Source: Pseudomonas khorasanensis (GTDB taxonomy: Bacteria > Pseudomonadota > Gammaproteobacteria > Pseudomonadales > Pseudomonadaceae). From it: a stretch of DNA of 64,000 bases. Every line of letters starts with the position of its first letter. The first letter of the stretch is position 1. The DNA is taken from positions 62,001-126,000 of the forward strand of contig NZ_JABWQP020000008.1 in NCBI RefSeq assembly GCF_014268505.2. Direction: 5' to 3'. The notes under the pieces are model-generated. The model ran no database searches and was not told the origin of the DNA. It worked only from the letters and a program-made list of their open reading frames with translations. This document shows positions 15,289-24,752 of the stretch, in pieces. Made by a program: the position numbers and the translations under genes.

Positions 15289-17082
15289 ATGACAAAAACA
15301 ACAATGCGCGCCATCTTCACACCGCAGGCGCTCGCCGCCGCGGTCGCTTTGGGTAGCTGCGTCGAGGCGCATGCGGTTGCCTTCAACATTGGCGAAATCG
15401 AAGGCACGTTCGATTCGTCACTGTCGGTCGGTGCAAGTTGGGGCATGCGCGATGCCGACAATTCGCTGGTCAGCACAGTCAATGGTGGCAGCGGGCAGTC
15501 CTCGACCGGTGATGACGGGCGCCTGAATTTCAAGAAAGGTGAAACCTTCTCGAAAATCGTCAAGGGCATTCATGACCTTGAACTGAAGTACGGCGATACC
15601 GGTGTGTTCGTGCGCGGCAAATACTGGTACGACTTCGAACTCAAGGATGAAGACCGCGAGTTCAAGCAGATCAGCGACAGTGGCCGCAAGGAAGGTGCGA
15701 AATCTTCCGGCGCGCAGATTCTCGATGCCTTCGTCTATCACAACTACGCCATCGCCGATTTGCCCGGCACCGTGCGGGCGGGCAAGCAGGTGGTGAGTTG
15801 GGGCGAGAGCACCTTCATCGGCAACTCGATCAACAGCATCAACCCGATCGACGTGTCAGCGTTTCGCCGCCCCGGTGCGGAGATCAAGGAAGGCCTGATC
15901 CCGGTGAACATGCTGTTCGGCTCCCAGAGCCTGACCGACAAATTCTCGGTCGAAGGTTTTTACCAACTGGAGTGGGACCAGACCGTCCTCGACAACTGCG
16001 GCACCTTTTTCGGCGTCGATGTGGCGGCCGACGGCTGCAATAACGGCTACACCGTCGGCAGTCCGGCAGTCGCGCCTCTGGTGCCGCTGACCACAGCGTT
16101 CGGCCAGGGTATTCAAGTGACGCGCGAAGGTGTGGTCGTCCCGCGTGGCGGTGACCGCGATGCGCGGGACTCGGGGCAGTGGGGCACTGCGCTGCGCTGG
16201 CTCGGCGAAGACACCGAATACGGCCTCTACTTCATGAATTATCACAGCCGCACGCCGACGGTCGGCACCACCACAGCGGGGCTGTCGACGCTGGCGGCGT
16301 TGCCCGGCATGGTCGGTATCGCCAACGGCCTGGCGCCCGGCAGCGGCGCGGGGCTGGCGCAAAGCGTGATGCTGGGACGCGGTCAGTATTACCTCGAATA
16401 CCCGGAGGACATCCGCCTGTACGGCGCCAGTTTCTCCACCACGCTGCCAACCGGCACCGCGTGGACCGGCGAGATCAGCTACCGCCCCAACGCGCCGGTG
16501 CAAGTCAACACCAACGACCTGACCCTGGCGCTGGTCAACCCGATTGCCGGCGGCACCGCGTCGCCGCTCGCGACATCGCCGGGTGCGGATAACAAAGGCT
16601 ACCGGCGCAAGGAAGTCACACAAATCCAGAGCACCCTCACGCACTTCTTCGATCAAGTGCTGGGCGCCGAACGCCTGACCGTGGTCGGTGAAGCCGCCGT
16701 GGTGCGGGTCGGTGGCCTGGAGTCGCGCAGCCAGCTGCGTTATGGCCGCGACTCGGTCTACGGCCAGTACGGTTTCGGCGGTGACACCGACGGTTTCGTC
16801 ACCTCGACCTCGTGGGGTTATCGCGCCAGGGCGATTCTTGATTACGCCAACGTGATCGGCGGGGTCAACCTCAAGCCCAACCTGTCGTGGTCGCACGACG
16901 TCGCCGGTTACGGTCCCAACGGCCTGTTCAACGAGGGCGCCAAAGCCATCAGCGTCGGCGTTGATGCCGACTACCGCAACACCTACACCGCAAGCCTCAG
17001 CTACACCGACTTTTTTGGTGGCGATTACAACGTCCTCGAAGACCGTGACTTCGTGGCCCTGAGCTTCGGCGTGAACTTCTGA
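15289..17082 (+). CDS. DUF1302 family outer-membrane protein
   Basis: A 597-residue exported protein. Residues 1-33 form a signal peptide (IFTPQALAAAVALGSCVEAHA). The mature part starts FNIGEIEGTFDSSLSVGASW, the DUF1302 signature, and has the alternating pattern of a beta-barrel with a terminal SFGVNF. DUF1302/DUF1329 pairs occur in proteobacterial loci for hydrophobic-compound and sterol or fatty-acid handling. The start at 15289 has GGGGAAG just upstream; the 69-codon upstream extension is not conserved-looking. It forms an operon with the DUF1329 gene, 23 bases downstream. The substrate is unknown. Confidence 0.87.
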   Translation: MTKTTMRAIFTPQALAAAVALGSCVEAHAVAFNIGEIEGTFDSSLSVGASWGMRDADNSLVSTVNGGSGQSSTGDDGRLNFKKGETFSKIVKGIHDLELKYGDTGVFVRGKYWYDFELKDEDREFKQISDSGRKEGAKSSGAQILDAFVYHNYAIADLPGTVRAGKQVVSWGESTFIGNSINSINPIDVSAFRRPGAEIKEGLIPVNMLFGSQSLTDKFSVEGFYQLEWDQTVLDNCGTFFGVDVAADGCNNGYTVGSPAVAPLVPLTTAFGQGIQVTREGVVVPRGGDRDARDSGQWGTALRWLGEDTEYGLYFMNYHSRTPTVGTTTAGLSTLAALPGMVGIANGLAPGSGAGLAQSVMLGRGQYYLEYPEDIRLYGASFSTTLPTGTAWTGEISYRPNAPVQVNTNDLTLALVNPIAGGTASPLATSPGADNKGYRRKEVTQIQSTLTHFFDQVLGAERLTVVGEAAVVRVGGLESRSQLRYGRDSVYGQYGFGGDTDGFVTSTSWGYRARAILDYANVIGGVNLKPNLSWSHDVAGYGPNGLFNEGAKAISVGVDADYRNTYTASLSYTDFFGGDYNVLEDRDFVALSFGVNF

Positions 17083-17105
17083 TCTGCCCGAGAAGGATGA
17101 CTGCA

Positions 17106-18473
17106 ATGCGCAAAATGATTCTGCAATGTGGCGTGCTGGCCTTGAGTCTGCTGGCGGCCAACGTGATGGCGGCGGTGTCGCCGGACGAGGCGAATAAACT
17201 GGGCACCAGCCTGACTCCGCTGGGTGCCGAGAAGGCCGGCAACGCCGATGGCTCGATTCCGGCGTGGAGCGGCGGCATCCCCAAAAACGCCGGTGCAGTG
17301 GACAGCAAGGGTTTTCTGGCCGACCCGTTTGCCAATGAAAAACCGCTGTTCACCATCACGGCGGCGAATGTCGAGCAGTACAAAAGCAAGCTGTCCGAGG
17401 GCCAGGTGGCGATGTTCAAACGCTACCCGGAAACCTACAGGATCCCGGTGTATCCGACCCACCGCACGGTGGCGGCGCCGCCGGAAATCTACGAGTCGGC
17501 CAAGCGCAGCGCGCTCAACGTCAACAGCATCAACGACGGTAACGGCCTGGCCAATTTCACCGGCAATCGCTACTACGCCTTTCCGATTCCCAAGAACGGT
17601 GTCGAGGTGCTGTGGAATCACATCACCCGTTATCACGGTGGCAACCTGCGCCGGACCATCATCCAGGTCACGCCGCAGACCAACGGCAGCTACACGCCGA
17701 TCCGCTTCGAAGAAGAGGTCGCCGTGCCGCAACTGATGAAAGAAATCGACCCGGAAAAAGCGGCCAACGTGCTGACGTTTTTCAAGCAGTCGGTGACGGC
17801 GCCAGCGCGACTGGCCGGCAACGTGCTGCTGGTGCACGAGACGCTTGATCAGGTGAAGGAACCGCGCCTGGCGTGGATTTACAACGCCGGTCAGCGCCGG
17901 GTTCGACGTGCCCCGCAAGTGGCGTACGACGGCCCAGGCACGGCGGCCGACGGTTTGCGTACTTCCGACAACTTCGACATGTTCTCCGGTGCCCCGGATC
18001 GCTACGACTGGAAACTGGTCGGCAAGAAAGAAATGTACATTCCGTACAACAGCTACAAACTCGATTCGCCGAAACTCAAGTACGACGATATCGTCAAAGC
18101 GGGGCACATCAATCAGGACCTGACCCGTTATGAACTGCACCGCGTGTGGGAAGTGATCGGCACGGTCAAACCGAACGAGCGCCACATCTACGCCAAACGC
18201 CACATGTACATCGATGAGGACAGCTGGCAAGTGGCACTGGCCGATCACTACGACGGTCGCGGGCAACTGTGGCGGGTCGCCGAAGGTCACGCTCAGTATT
18301 ACTACGATCACCAGACTCAGGCCTACACGCTCGAAGCCCTCTACGACATCATTGCCGGCCGCTACCTTGCCTTGGGCATGAAGAACGAGGAGAAGCACAG
18401 CTTCCAGTTCGGCTTCGAAGCCAAGGCCGCCGATTACACGCCATCGGCCCTGCGTGCCGAGGGTGTGCGGTAA
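17106..18473 (+). CDS. DUF1329 family periplasmic/outer-membrane protein
   Basis: A 455-residue exported protein with a signal peptide (MILQCGVLALSLLAANVMA, cleaved near residue 22) followed by VSPDEANKLGTSLTPLGAEK, the DUF1329 N-terminus. DUF1329 has a LolA/LolB-like lipoprotein-carrier fold, so lipid or hydrophobic ligand carriage is a fair inference. The ATG at 17106 has AAGGA 8 bases upstream. It is co-transcribed with the DUF1302 gene and followed by a terminator. The MMPL-type transporter and YCF48-like gene often linked to this pair are not here. Confidence 0.87.
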   Translation: MRKMILQCGVLALSLLAANVMAAVSPDEANKLGTSLTPLGAEKAGNADGSIPAWSGGIPKNAGAVDSKGFLADPFANEKPLFTITAANVEQYKSKLSEGQVAMFKRYPETYRIPVYPTHRTVAAPPEIYESAKRSALNVNSINDGNGLANFTGNRYYAFPIPKNGVEVLWNHITRYHGGNLRRTIIQVTPQTNGSYTPIRFEEEVAVPQLMKEIDPEKAANVLTFFKQSVTAPARLAGNVLLVHETLDQVKEPRLAWIYNAGQRRVRRAPQVAYDGPGTAADGLRTSDNFDMFSGAPDRYDWKLVGKKEMYIPYNSYKLDSPKLKYDDIVKAGHINQDLTRYELHRVWEVIGTVKPNERHIYAKRHMYIDEDSWQVALADHYDGRGQLWRVAEGHAQYYYDHQTQAYTLEALYDIIAGRYLALGMKNEEKHSFQFGFEAKAADYTPSALRAEGVR

Positions 18474-18499
18474 CTGTTCTGTCACGTAGCTGGACAAAA

Positions 18500-18523
18500 G
18501 GCGACCGCACGGTCGCCTTTTTT
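18500..18523 (+). terminator. Terminator after the DUF1329 gene
   Basis: GGCGACC-gcac-GGTCGCC is followed by six T, 26 bases after the stop codon. It separates the DUF1302/1329 operon from the LuxR regulator gene. Confidence 0.9.
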
Positions 18524-18611
18524 ATGGCCGTCAATCAGCGTGCTGAATACTTATCAACAAGTACGCGGGAGAGGGCTAGGGTGAGCGCACAACGATAAGA
18601 AGGCTCAGCCA

Positions 18612-21167
18612 ATGACCGCCATGACCCCGTGCCTGGATCGACCCGGATTTTTGCCGCGGCTTTCTTCGCATCATCAGCCTCGCAGTCGCTTGAGCGCACC
18701 GCTGCTGGCGTCGACGGCGCGTGTCAGGCTGGTGTGTGCCCCCGCAGGCAGTGGCAAAACCGCTTTGCTCACCGAGTGCCTGCTTCAGGTGCCTGCAGAC
18801 TGCGACACGATCTGGTTGCCGCTGGCGGGAGCCGCACTCAGCGGCGAGGAATTTTGCCTGCGTCTGACCCGCGCACTGGGCCTGGTCGAAGGCCTTGGCG
18901 AGACGGGCTTAATGGCGGCGCTGGCGCGTTGGTCCAGGCCCACTTCGCTGTTTATCGACGATTACAGCCGTCTGCCTGACGCAGCTCTGGATGCTTTGCT
19001 CGATCGTTTGCTGGCGGTCAGCAGCCTGGCGCTCACATGGTGGATCAGCACTCGTCGCCGGCCACAGTGCAACTGGCCGCGCCTGTTGCTTGATGATGAA
19101 CTCTACGAGCCCGAGCGCGCCAGCCTGGCGCTGACCCACGATGAGGTTGTTTCGGCGTTGCGTCATTTGCCGCCAGACCAGGCAGACCGTGTCGCCGGCC
19201 GCATTATCCAGCGTACCGGTGGGTGGTGCGCGGGTGCGCGCATGGCGCTCCTGCAAAAGTGCGACTGGTCGCAAAATCTGCTGGCGCAGCAGCGTGTCGA
19301 CACCCTGCTCGATTATCTGCAGCACGAACTGTTCAGCAGCCTGACGCCAGAGCAGGACGAGGCATGGCGCGTTCTGGCCCACCTGCCACGGTTCAACGCG
19401 CAATTATGCGAGCATCTGTTTGGCGCCGGCGAGGGCGCCCGGCTTCTGCATGATCTGCAAGTGCTGGGCTGCTTTATCGAGCCATGGCAGGAGTCCGCCG
19501 ATTGGCTGCAGATCTTGCGGCCGTTGTCGCGCATCATGCAGCAGTCACATTGGCCGTGCGCGCGCTCCTGGCATCGGCGCGCCTGCCAATGGTTCACCAC
19601 GGCGCAGGATTGGCGAGCTGCGTTCGAGCAGGCGTTGTTGGCCGAAGAATACGAAACCGCCGTGAGCCTGTTGCAGCATTTAAGCTTCGAGGACTTGTTT
19701 GAAGATCAGACGGTCGTCCTGTTGTTGCGCTTGCATGAGCAGCAAAGCCAGGAGCTGACCCTGATGACGCCCCAGTTGATCGGGTTGATGACGGCCGCAC
19801 TGCTTTTTGCCGGACGATTCGAACAGGCCGCGCAATGCATGGCCCATTTCTCCCGCTTCATGCCGCAGCCGACAGCGCACCTGGAGCAGCAACTCCTTGC
19901 GCGTTGGCAGGCGCAACAAGGTTGGCTCTGCCACCTGCAAGGGCAGATGGAGCCAGCGCACGTCTGTTTTCAGGCTGCGTTGACTGCGCTGGCTGCCGAT
20001 GCCTGGCAGGAGCGTTTGTTGTGCCTGTCGGGGCTGACTCAGCAGGCGTTACTGTGCGGTGAACTCGACCAGGCCCATGCCATCAACCGCGAGGCCCTGT
20101 GCCTGGCGCGCGCTCATGGCTCCTTGCTGTTCGAAGGCGTGCTTGAGCTTGATCACGCGCAATGGCTCGAGCAGCGAGGGGCGCCCGCGCGTGCTGAAGG
20201 TCGGTTGGCGGACATTGAGCATCTGCTGCGCCAGCGCACCATCGCGCCCACGCCGCTGCTGGGCCGAATTGCATTGCGGCGAGGACGGCTGGCGCTGTGC
20301 ATGGGGCTTGAAGAGCAGGCGGCGGATCTTTTCAACCGGGGTCTTGAAGACTGTCTGCGCAGCGAAGACAAGCAGGTCTTGTATGGCTATCTGGGGCAGG
20401 CGCAACTGGCCGGCAATCGAGGCGATTATGCCTGCGCATTCGAGCGCTTGCGCGAGGCTGAAAGGATCATGCAGCAGCGGCAGATTCCCGATACGGTCTA
20501 TCGCGGCGTCGTGCTGCAGGTCAGCAGCCAGTTCTGGTTGCAGCAGGGCCGACCGCAACTGGCACATGAAACGCTGGGCAGGCTGTTACGACATTATCGT
20601 GGCCCGTCTGCTTTGCAGGCGCCTCCTGCGACGTTCGAACTGATTACTCGCATCGAATATCTGTTGGCCTGTGCGCATGCACAATTGAACCCCGATGAAA
20701 ACTGTCTGCCAGCCCTTGAACAATTGTTGCAGCAGGCCCAGACCAAAGGCCTGCTTACGGCGCAAACGGAGTTGCTGCTGGCCTTCGCGCAACTGGCCGA
20801 AGCGAATGGCGACAGTGTGGCAGCGCAGCAAGCGTTCCAGCGAGCCGGGATGCTGGTGGAACGCTGCCAGTTGCAGCAAGCCTTGCGCGAGTGGGCGTTA
20901 CGCCGAGGCAGCGCCTGCGCAGTGTCTGGCACGCAGGTTCCTGCGTTGCAATGCGACAACGGTGATCATGCGCCGGGCCTCAGTCGGCGGGAACGCGAAG
21001 TGCTGACGTTGATTGCTCAAGGTGCTTCTAATCAGCAAGTTGCCGAAAAATTGTTCATTTCGCTGCATACCGTGAAAACTCACGCAAGACGAATCAACGG
21101 GAAGTTGGACGTGAAGCGCAGAACCCAGGCCGTGGCAAAAGCAAAGTCGATGGGGATACTGGTTTAG
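18612..21167 (+). CDS. LuxR-family ATP-dependent (MalT-like) transcriptional activator
   Basis: An 851-residue LAL/STAND regulator. The N-terminal NTPase has Walker A CAPAGSGKTALLTE near residue 42 and a Walker B-like SLFIDDYSRLPD. The middle (about 350-780) is a helical repeat region, probably TPR. The C-terminus is a LuxR helix-turn-helix (LSRREREVLTLIAQGASN, then QQVAEKLFISLHTVKTHARR). Such proteins bind ATP and an inducer, oligomerise and activate nearby genes. Its place directly after DUF1302/DUF1329 makes them the likely targets; P. aeruginosa has the same order. AAGG lies 8 bases before the ATG. The inducer is unknown. Confidence 0.9.
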   Translation: MTAMTPCLDRPGFLPRLSSHHQPRSRLSAPLLASTARVRLVCAPAGSGKTALLTECLLQVPADCDTIWLPLAGAALSGEEFCLRLTRALGLVEGLGETGLMAALARWSRPTSLFIDDYSRLPDAALDALLDRLLAVSSLALTWWISTRRRPQCNWPRLLLDDELYEPERASLALTHDEVVSALRHLPPDQADRVAGRIIQRTGGWCAGARMALLQKCDWSQNLLAQQRVDTLLDYLQHELFSSLTPEQDEAWRVLAHLPRFNAQLCEHLFGAGEGARLLHDLQVLGCFIEPWQESADWLQILRPLSRIMQQSHWPCARSWHRRACQWFTTAQDWRAAFEQALLAEEYETAVSLLQHLSFEDLFEDQTVVLLLRLHEQQSQELTLMTPQLIGLMTAALLFAGRFEQAAQCMAHFSRFMPQPTAHLEQQLLARWQAQQGWLCHLQGQMEPAHVCFQAALTALAADAWQERLLCLSGLTQQALLCGELDQAHAINREALCLARAHGSLLFEGVLELDHAQWLEQRGAPARAEGRLADIEHLLRQRTIAPTPLLGRIALRRGRLALCMGLEEQAADLFNRGLEDCLRSEDKQVLYGYLGQAQLAGNRGDYACAFERLREAERIMQQRQIPDTVYRGVVLQVSSQFWLQQGRPQLAHETLGRLLRHYRGPSALQAPPATFELITRIEYLLACAHAQLNPDENCLPALEQLLQQAQTKGLLTAQTELLLAFAQLAEANGDSVAAQQAFQRAGMLVERCQLQQALREWALRRGSACAVSGTQVPALQCDNGDHAPGLSRREREVLTLIAQGASNQQVAEKLFISLHTVKTHARRINGKLDVKRRTQAVAKAKSMGILV

Positions 21168-21964
21168 TCATTGCTGACGATTGCGGGTATTTCATACCCC
21201 ATCCGCCAGCTCACGGCCCGCGTCGCCGCCAGCAGTCGCTGCGCCGCCGGGCCATCCTCGTCGGCGTGGAATAGTGAAGTCGGGCCGACGATGGTCAACA
21301 CCGCAGCGATCTGCCCGACGGCATTGAACACTGGCGCAGAGAGCGCATCCACGCCCGGCATCAACAAACCATGGACATGATGCAGGCCGCGTTCGCGGAT
21401 CTGTTCACACAATGTTGCGTAAGCTTTTTCGTCCTTGAGCGGATGGTCGGCGACGCAAATTTCCCGCTCGCGCAATTCATCGGTTTCGCGGTGTGGCAGA
21501 TACGCGCTGAACACCAGTCCCGTTGACGAGCTGAGCAGCGGCAGCACCGATCCTAACTGCGTCACGACCGTCACCGCGCGCACCGCCGGTTCGATGTGCA
21601 CCACGGTCGCGCCCTGATTGCCCCACACCGCGAGGAAGCAGGTTTCGTTGAGTTCGTCGCGCAGTTCCGACAGCGGCAGGGCGGCGACTTTCAGCACGTC
21701 CATACTGTTGAGCGCCGCCAGGCCCACGCGCAGCGCTTCACGACCGAGACCGTAGTGGTTGGTCGCAGCGTTTTGCTCGGCAAACCCTGAGGCAATCAAC
21801 GCCTGCAAATAGCGGTGCACCTTGCTCGCCGGCATCTGCACGTGCTCGGCCAGACGCGACAGTGAGGTGGAGGGCGACAGCTCGGCCAACGCCTTGAGGA
21901 TGTCGGTGCCGACTTCGGCGGAGCGGACTTTCTGTTTGCCGTTGCTGTCGCTGGTTTTTTCCAT
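21164..21964 (-). CDS. hmgR: IclR-family repressor of homogentisate catabolism
   Basis: A 266-residue IclR regulator: N-terminal winged helix (LKALAELSPSTSLSRLAEHV, ASKVHRYLQALIASGF) and C-terminal effector domain (HHVHGLLMPGVDALSAPVFN). It is divergent from hmgA-fahA-maiA. HmgR in P. putida represses this operon and is released by homogentisate, so the same role is expected. The start at 21964 is the best ATG before the conserved part, although its ribosome binding site is weak; a 20-codon upstream extension runs into the operator. Its 3' end overlaps the convergent LuxR gene by 4 bases. Confidence 0.9.
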   Translation of the reverse strand: MEKTSDSNGKQKVRSAEVGTDILKALAELSPSTSLSRLAEHVQMPASKVHRYLQALIASGFAEQNAATNHYGLGREALRVGLAALNSMDVLKVAALPLSELRDELNETCFLAVWGNQGATVVHIEPAVRAVTVVTQLGSVLPLLSSSTGLVFSAYLPHRETDELREREICVADHPLKDEKAYATLCEQIRERGLHHVHGLLMPGVDALSAPVFNAVGQIAAVLTIVGPTSLFHADEDGPAAQRLLAATRAVSWRMGYEIPAIVSND

Positions 21965-22024
21965 GGGGCTGGCGGTTCCGGTTCGAATGGGCGTCTTTAT
22001 AGCTTGACGCTGGATAGCGAGCAA

Positions 22025-22055
22025 ATTACGTTATGCGTAATCAGATTACGATAAT
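22025..22055. promoter_or_regulatory. Probable HmgR operator and hmgA promoter
   Basis: ATTACG-ttatg-CGTAAT (22025-22041) is a perfect dyad, and a third ATTACG follows at 22045-22050, running into GATAAT (22050-22055), a good -10 hexamer. This lies 72 bases before hmgA and between the divergent genes, where an IclR repressor is expected to bind. Confidence 0.6.
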
Positions 22056-22127
22056 AACAACCCCGGCGTGCCAGGACCTCTCAGGCAGAGCGATGGGCCA
22101 TTGCCGACTCCCTGTTCAGGAGGCTCC

Positions 22128-23432
22128 ATGAACCTCGATTCAACCGCGCAGGCCCTGGTTTACCAGTCTGGCTTCGGCAACGAATTCAGCACTGAAGCGT
22201 TGCCCGGCGCGCTGCCCGTTGGCCAGAACTCCCCGCAAAAAAACCCGTACGGCCTCTACACCGAATTGTTCTCCGGCACGGCGTTCACCATGGCCCGCAG
22301 TGAAGCGCGGCGCACCTGGATGTACCGGATTCAGCCGTCGGCCAATCATCCGGCATTCGTCAAACTGGAACGGCAACTGGCCGGCGGTCCGTTGGGCGAA
22401 GTGACCCCCAACCGGCTGCGCTGGAACGCGCTGGACATTCCCGCCGAGCCGACGGATTTCATCGATGGGCTGGTGAGCATGGCGGCCAACTCGGGCGCTG
22501 AGAAACCTTGCGGCATCAGCATTTACAACTACACCGCCAACCGTTCGATGGAGCGCGTGTTCTTCAATGCCGACGGCGAAATGCTGCTGGTGCCGCAACT
22601 CGGCCGCCTGCGCATCGCAACCGAGCTGGGTGTGCTGGACGTCGCGCCTTTGGAGATCGCCGTGCTGCCACGCGGTCTGAAGTTCCGCGTCGAATTGCTC
22701 GATTCGCAGGCACGGGGCTACATCGCCGAAAACCATGGCGCGCCGCTGCGCCTGCCGGACCTCGGGCCGATCGGCAGCAACGGCCTGGCCAATCCAAGGG
22801 ATTTTCTCGCGCCGGTTGCCGCTTACGAAAACCTCCAGCAACCGACCACGCTGGTGCAGAAATTCCTTGGCCAGTTGTGGGCCACCGAACTTAATCATTC
22901 GCCGCTCAACGTGGTCGCCTGGCACGGCAATAACGTGCCGTATAAATATGATCTGCGTCGATTCAACACCATTGGCACCGTGAGCTTCGATCATCCCGAT
23001 CCGTCGATTTTCACCGTATTGACCTCACCGACCAGCGTGCACGGTCTGGCCAATCTCGACTTCGTGATCTTCCCGCCGCGCTGGATGGTCGCCGAGAGCA
23101 CCTTCCGGCCGCCGTGGTTTCACCGCAACCTGATGAACGAATTCATGGGCCTGATCCAGGGTGAATACGACGCCAAGGCCGAAGGCTTCGTGCCCGGCGG
23201 TGCCTCCCTGCACAGCTGCATGAGCGCCCACGGGCCGGACGGCGAGACCTGCACCAAAGCCATCAACGCCGAACTCAAGCCAACGAAAATCGATAACACC
23301 ATGGCCTTCATGTTCGAAACCAGCCAGGTGCTGCGCCCGAGCCGCTTCGCCCTCGAATGCCCGCAACTGCAACCCAATTACGACGCCTGCTGGGCGACAT
23401 TGCCCGCCACGTTCGACCCGACCCGGAGATAA
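22128..23432 (+). CDS. hmgA: Homogentisate 1,2-dioxygenase
   Basis: A 434-residue non-haem iron dioxygenase that opens homogentisate to maleylacetoacetate, the central step of tyrosine and phenylalanine degradation. The opening YQSGFGNEFSTEALPGALP is diagnostic. The metal-site region is FRPPWFHRNLMNEFMG with its His and Glu, then HSCMSAHGPD. Length equals that of P. putida HmgA. The ATG at 22128 follows AGGAGG by 5 bases. It is the first gene of the operon and is followed after 3 bases by fahA. Loss of this enzyme gives brown pigment in pseudomonads. Confidence 0.97.
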   Translation: MNLDSTAQALVYQSGFGNEFSTEALPGALPVGQNSPQKNPYGLYTELFSGTAFTMARSEARRTWMYRIQPSANHPAFVKLERQLAGGPLGEVTPNRLRWNALDIPAEPTDFIDGLVSMAANSGAEKPCGISIYNYTANRSMERVFFNADGEMLLVPQLGRLRIATELGVLDVAPLEIAVLPRGLKFRVELLDSQARGYIAENHGAPLRLPDLGPIGSNGLANPRDFLAPVAAYENLQQPTTLVQKFLGQLWATELNHSPLNVVAWHGNNVPYKYDLRRFNTIGTVSFDHPDPSIFTVLTSPTSVHGLANLDFVIFPPRWMVAESTFRPPWFHRNLMNEFMGLIQGEYDAKAEGFVPGGASLHSCMSAHGPDGETCTKAINAELKPTKIDNTMAFMFETSQVLRPSRFALECPQLQPNYDACWATLPATFDPTRR

Positions 23433-23435
23433 CCC

Positions 23436-24740
23436 ATGACGCAGACTTCCATCACCCGCAGCTGGGTCGCTTCGGCCAACGGTCACGCCGACTTCCCCTT
23501 GCAAAACCTACCGCTTGGCGTGTTCAGCATCAACGATTCAGCGCCGCGCAGCGGTGTGGCTATCGGCGAATACATCTTCGATCTACAAGTCGCGCTTGAT
23601 GCCGGGCTGTTTGACGGCGTCGCGCGCAATGCGGTCGAAGCGATGCGCGGCGGCCAGCTGAACGCATTCTTCGAACTGGGCCGCGAAGCCCGTGTCGCCT
23701 TGCGCGAGCGTTTGCTCGAACTCTTCAGCGAAGGCAGCATCCATCGCGGCAGCATCGAAGCCCAAGGCGCAACGCTGTTGCCGCTGGCTGCCGATTGCCA
23801 GATGCACCTGCCAGCGCGCATCAGCGATTACACCGACTTCTACGTCGGCATCGAGCATGCGCAGAACGTCGGCAAGCTCTTTCGCCCGGATAATCCGTTG
23901 CTGCCCAACTACAAGCACGTGCCGATCGGCTATCACGGTCGCGCGTCGACGGTGCGAGCATCCGGTACCGACGTGCGCCGTCCGAAAGGCCAGACCCTGC
24001 CGGCCGGCGCGAGCGAGCCGGTGTTTGGCCCTTGCGCACGCCTGGACTACGAACTGGAACTCGGCATCTGGATTGGCCAGGGCAACGAGATGGGCGAACC
24101 GATTGCCATCGGTGACGCTGCCGAACACATCGCCGGTTTCTGCCTGCTCAACGATTGGTCGGCTCGCGACATCCAGGCTTGGGAATACCAGCCGCTCGGC
24201 CCGTTTCTGTCGAAGAGTTTCATCACCAGCGTCTCGCCTTGGGTCGTCACGGCCGAAGCGCTGGCGCCATTCCGTACCGCGCAACCGGCGCGCCCTGAAG
24301 GCGATCCACAGCCGCTGCCGTATCTGTTCGATAAGCGCGATCAGGACGGCGGTGCCTTTGACATCGAACTGGAAGTGCTGCTGCTCACCGAAACCATGCG
24401 CGAACAGAATCTGCCGGCCCATCGCCTGACCCTGAGCAACACCCGTTACATGTACTGGACCGTCGCGCAAATGGTCGCGCACCACAGCGTCAACGGCTGC
24501 CAGCTGCAGGCCGGCGACCTGTTCGGTTCGGGCACCTTGTCCGGCCCGGAAAACGGCCAGTTCGGCAGCTTGCTGGAAATCACCGAGGGCGGTAAAAAGC
24601 CGATCGAGCTGGCCTCCGGCGAAGTGCGCAAATTCCTTGAGGACGGCGACGAAATCATCCTGCGCGCCCGCTGCGCCCGTGAGGGCTTTGCCTCGATCGG
24701 CTTCGGCGAATGTCGCGGCACAGTAGTCGCGGCGCGCTGA
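23436..24740 (+). CDS. fahA: Fumarylacetoacetase
   Basis: A 434-residue fumarylacetoacetate hydrolase, the last enzyme of the homogentisate pathway, giving fumarate and acetoacetate. The SH3-like N-terminal domain (about 1-120) is followed by the catalytic domain with DYTDFYVGIEHAQNVGK, the HVPIGYHGRAST loop, metal-binding acidic residues in LDYELELGIWIG, and LLNDWSARDIQAWEYQPLGP. It lies 3 bases after hmgA and 12 before maiA, so it is tightly co-transcribed. Also named hmgB in pseudomonads. Confidence 0.96.
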   Translation: MTQTSITRSWVASANGHADFPLQNLPLGVFSINDSAPRSGVAIGEYIFDLQVALDAGLFDGVARNAVEAMRGGQLNAFFELGREARVALRERLLELFSEGSIHRGSIEAQGATLLPLAADCQMHLPARISDYTDFYVGIEHAQNVGKLFRPDNPLLPNYKHVPIGYHGRASTVRASGTDVRRPKGQTLPAGASEPVFGPCARLDYELELGIWIGQGNEMGEPIAIGDAAEHIAGFCLLNDWSARDIQAWEYQPLGPFLSKSFITSVSPWVVTAEALAPFRTAQPARPEGDPQPLPYLFDKRDQDGGAFDIELEVLLLTETMREQNLPAHRLTLSNTRYMYWTVAQMVAHHSVNGCQLQAGDLFGSGTLSGPENGQFGSLLEITEGGKKPIELASGEVRKFLEDGDEIILRARCAREGFASIGFGECRGTVVAAR

Positions 24741-24752
24741 GGGGAGCAGCTC

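Noticed and set aside
15856..17106. 416-codon minus-strand frame opposite the DUF1302 gene
   Set aside because: Shadow frame. The plus-strand gene has a signal peptide, ribosome binding site and operon partner.
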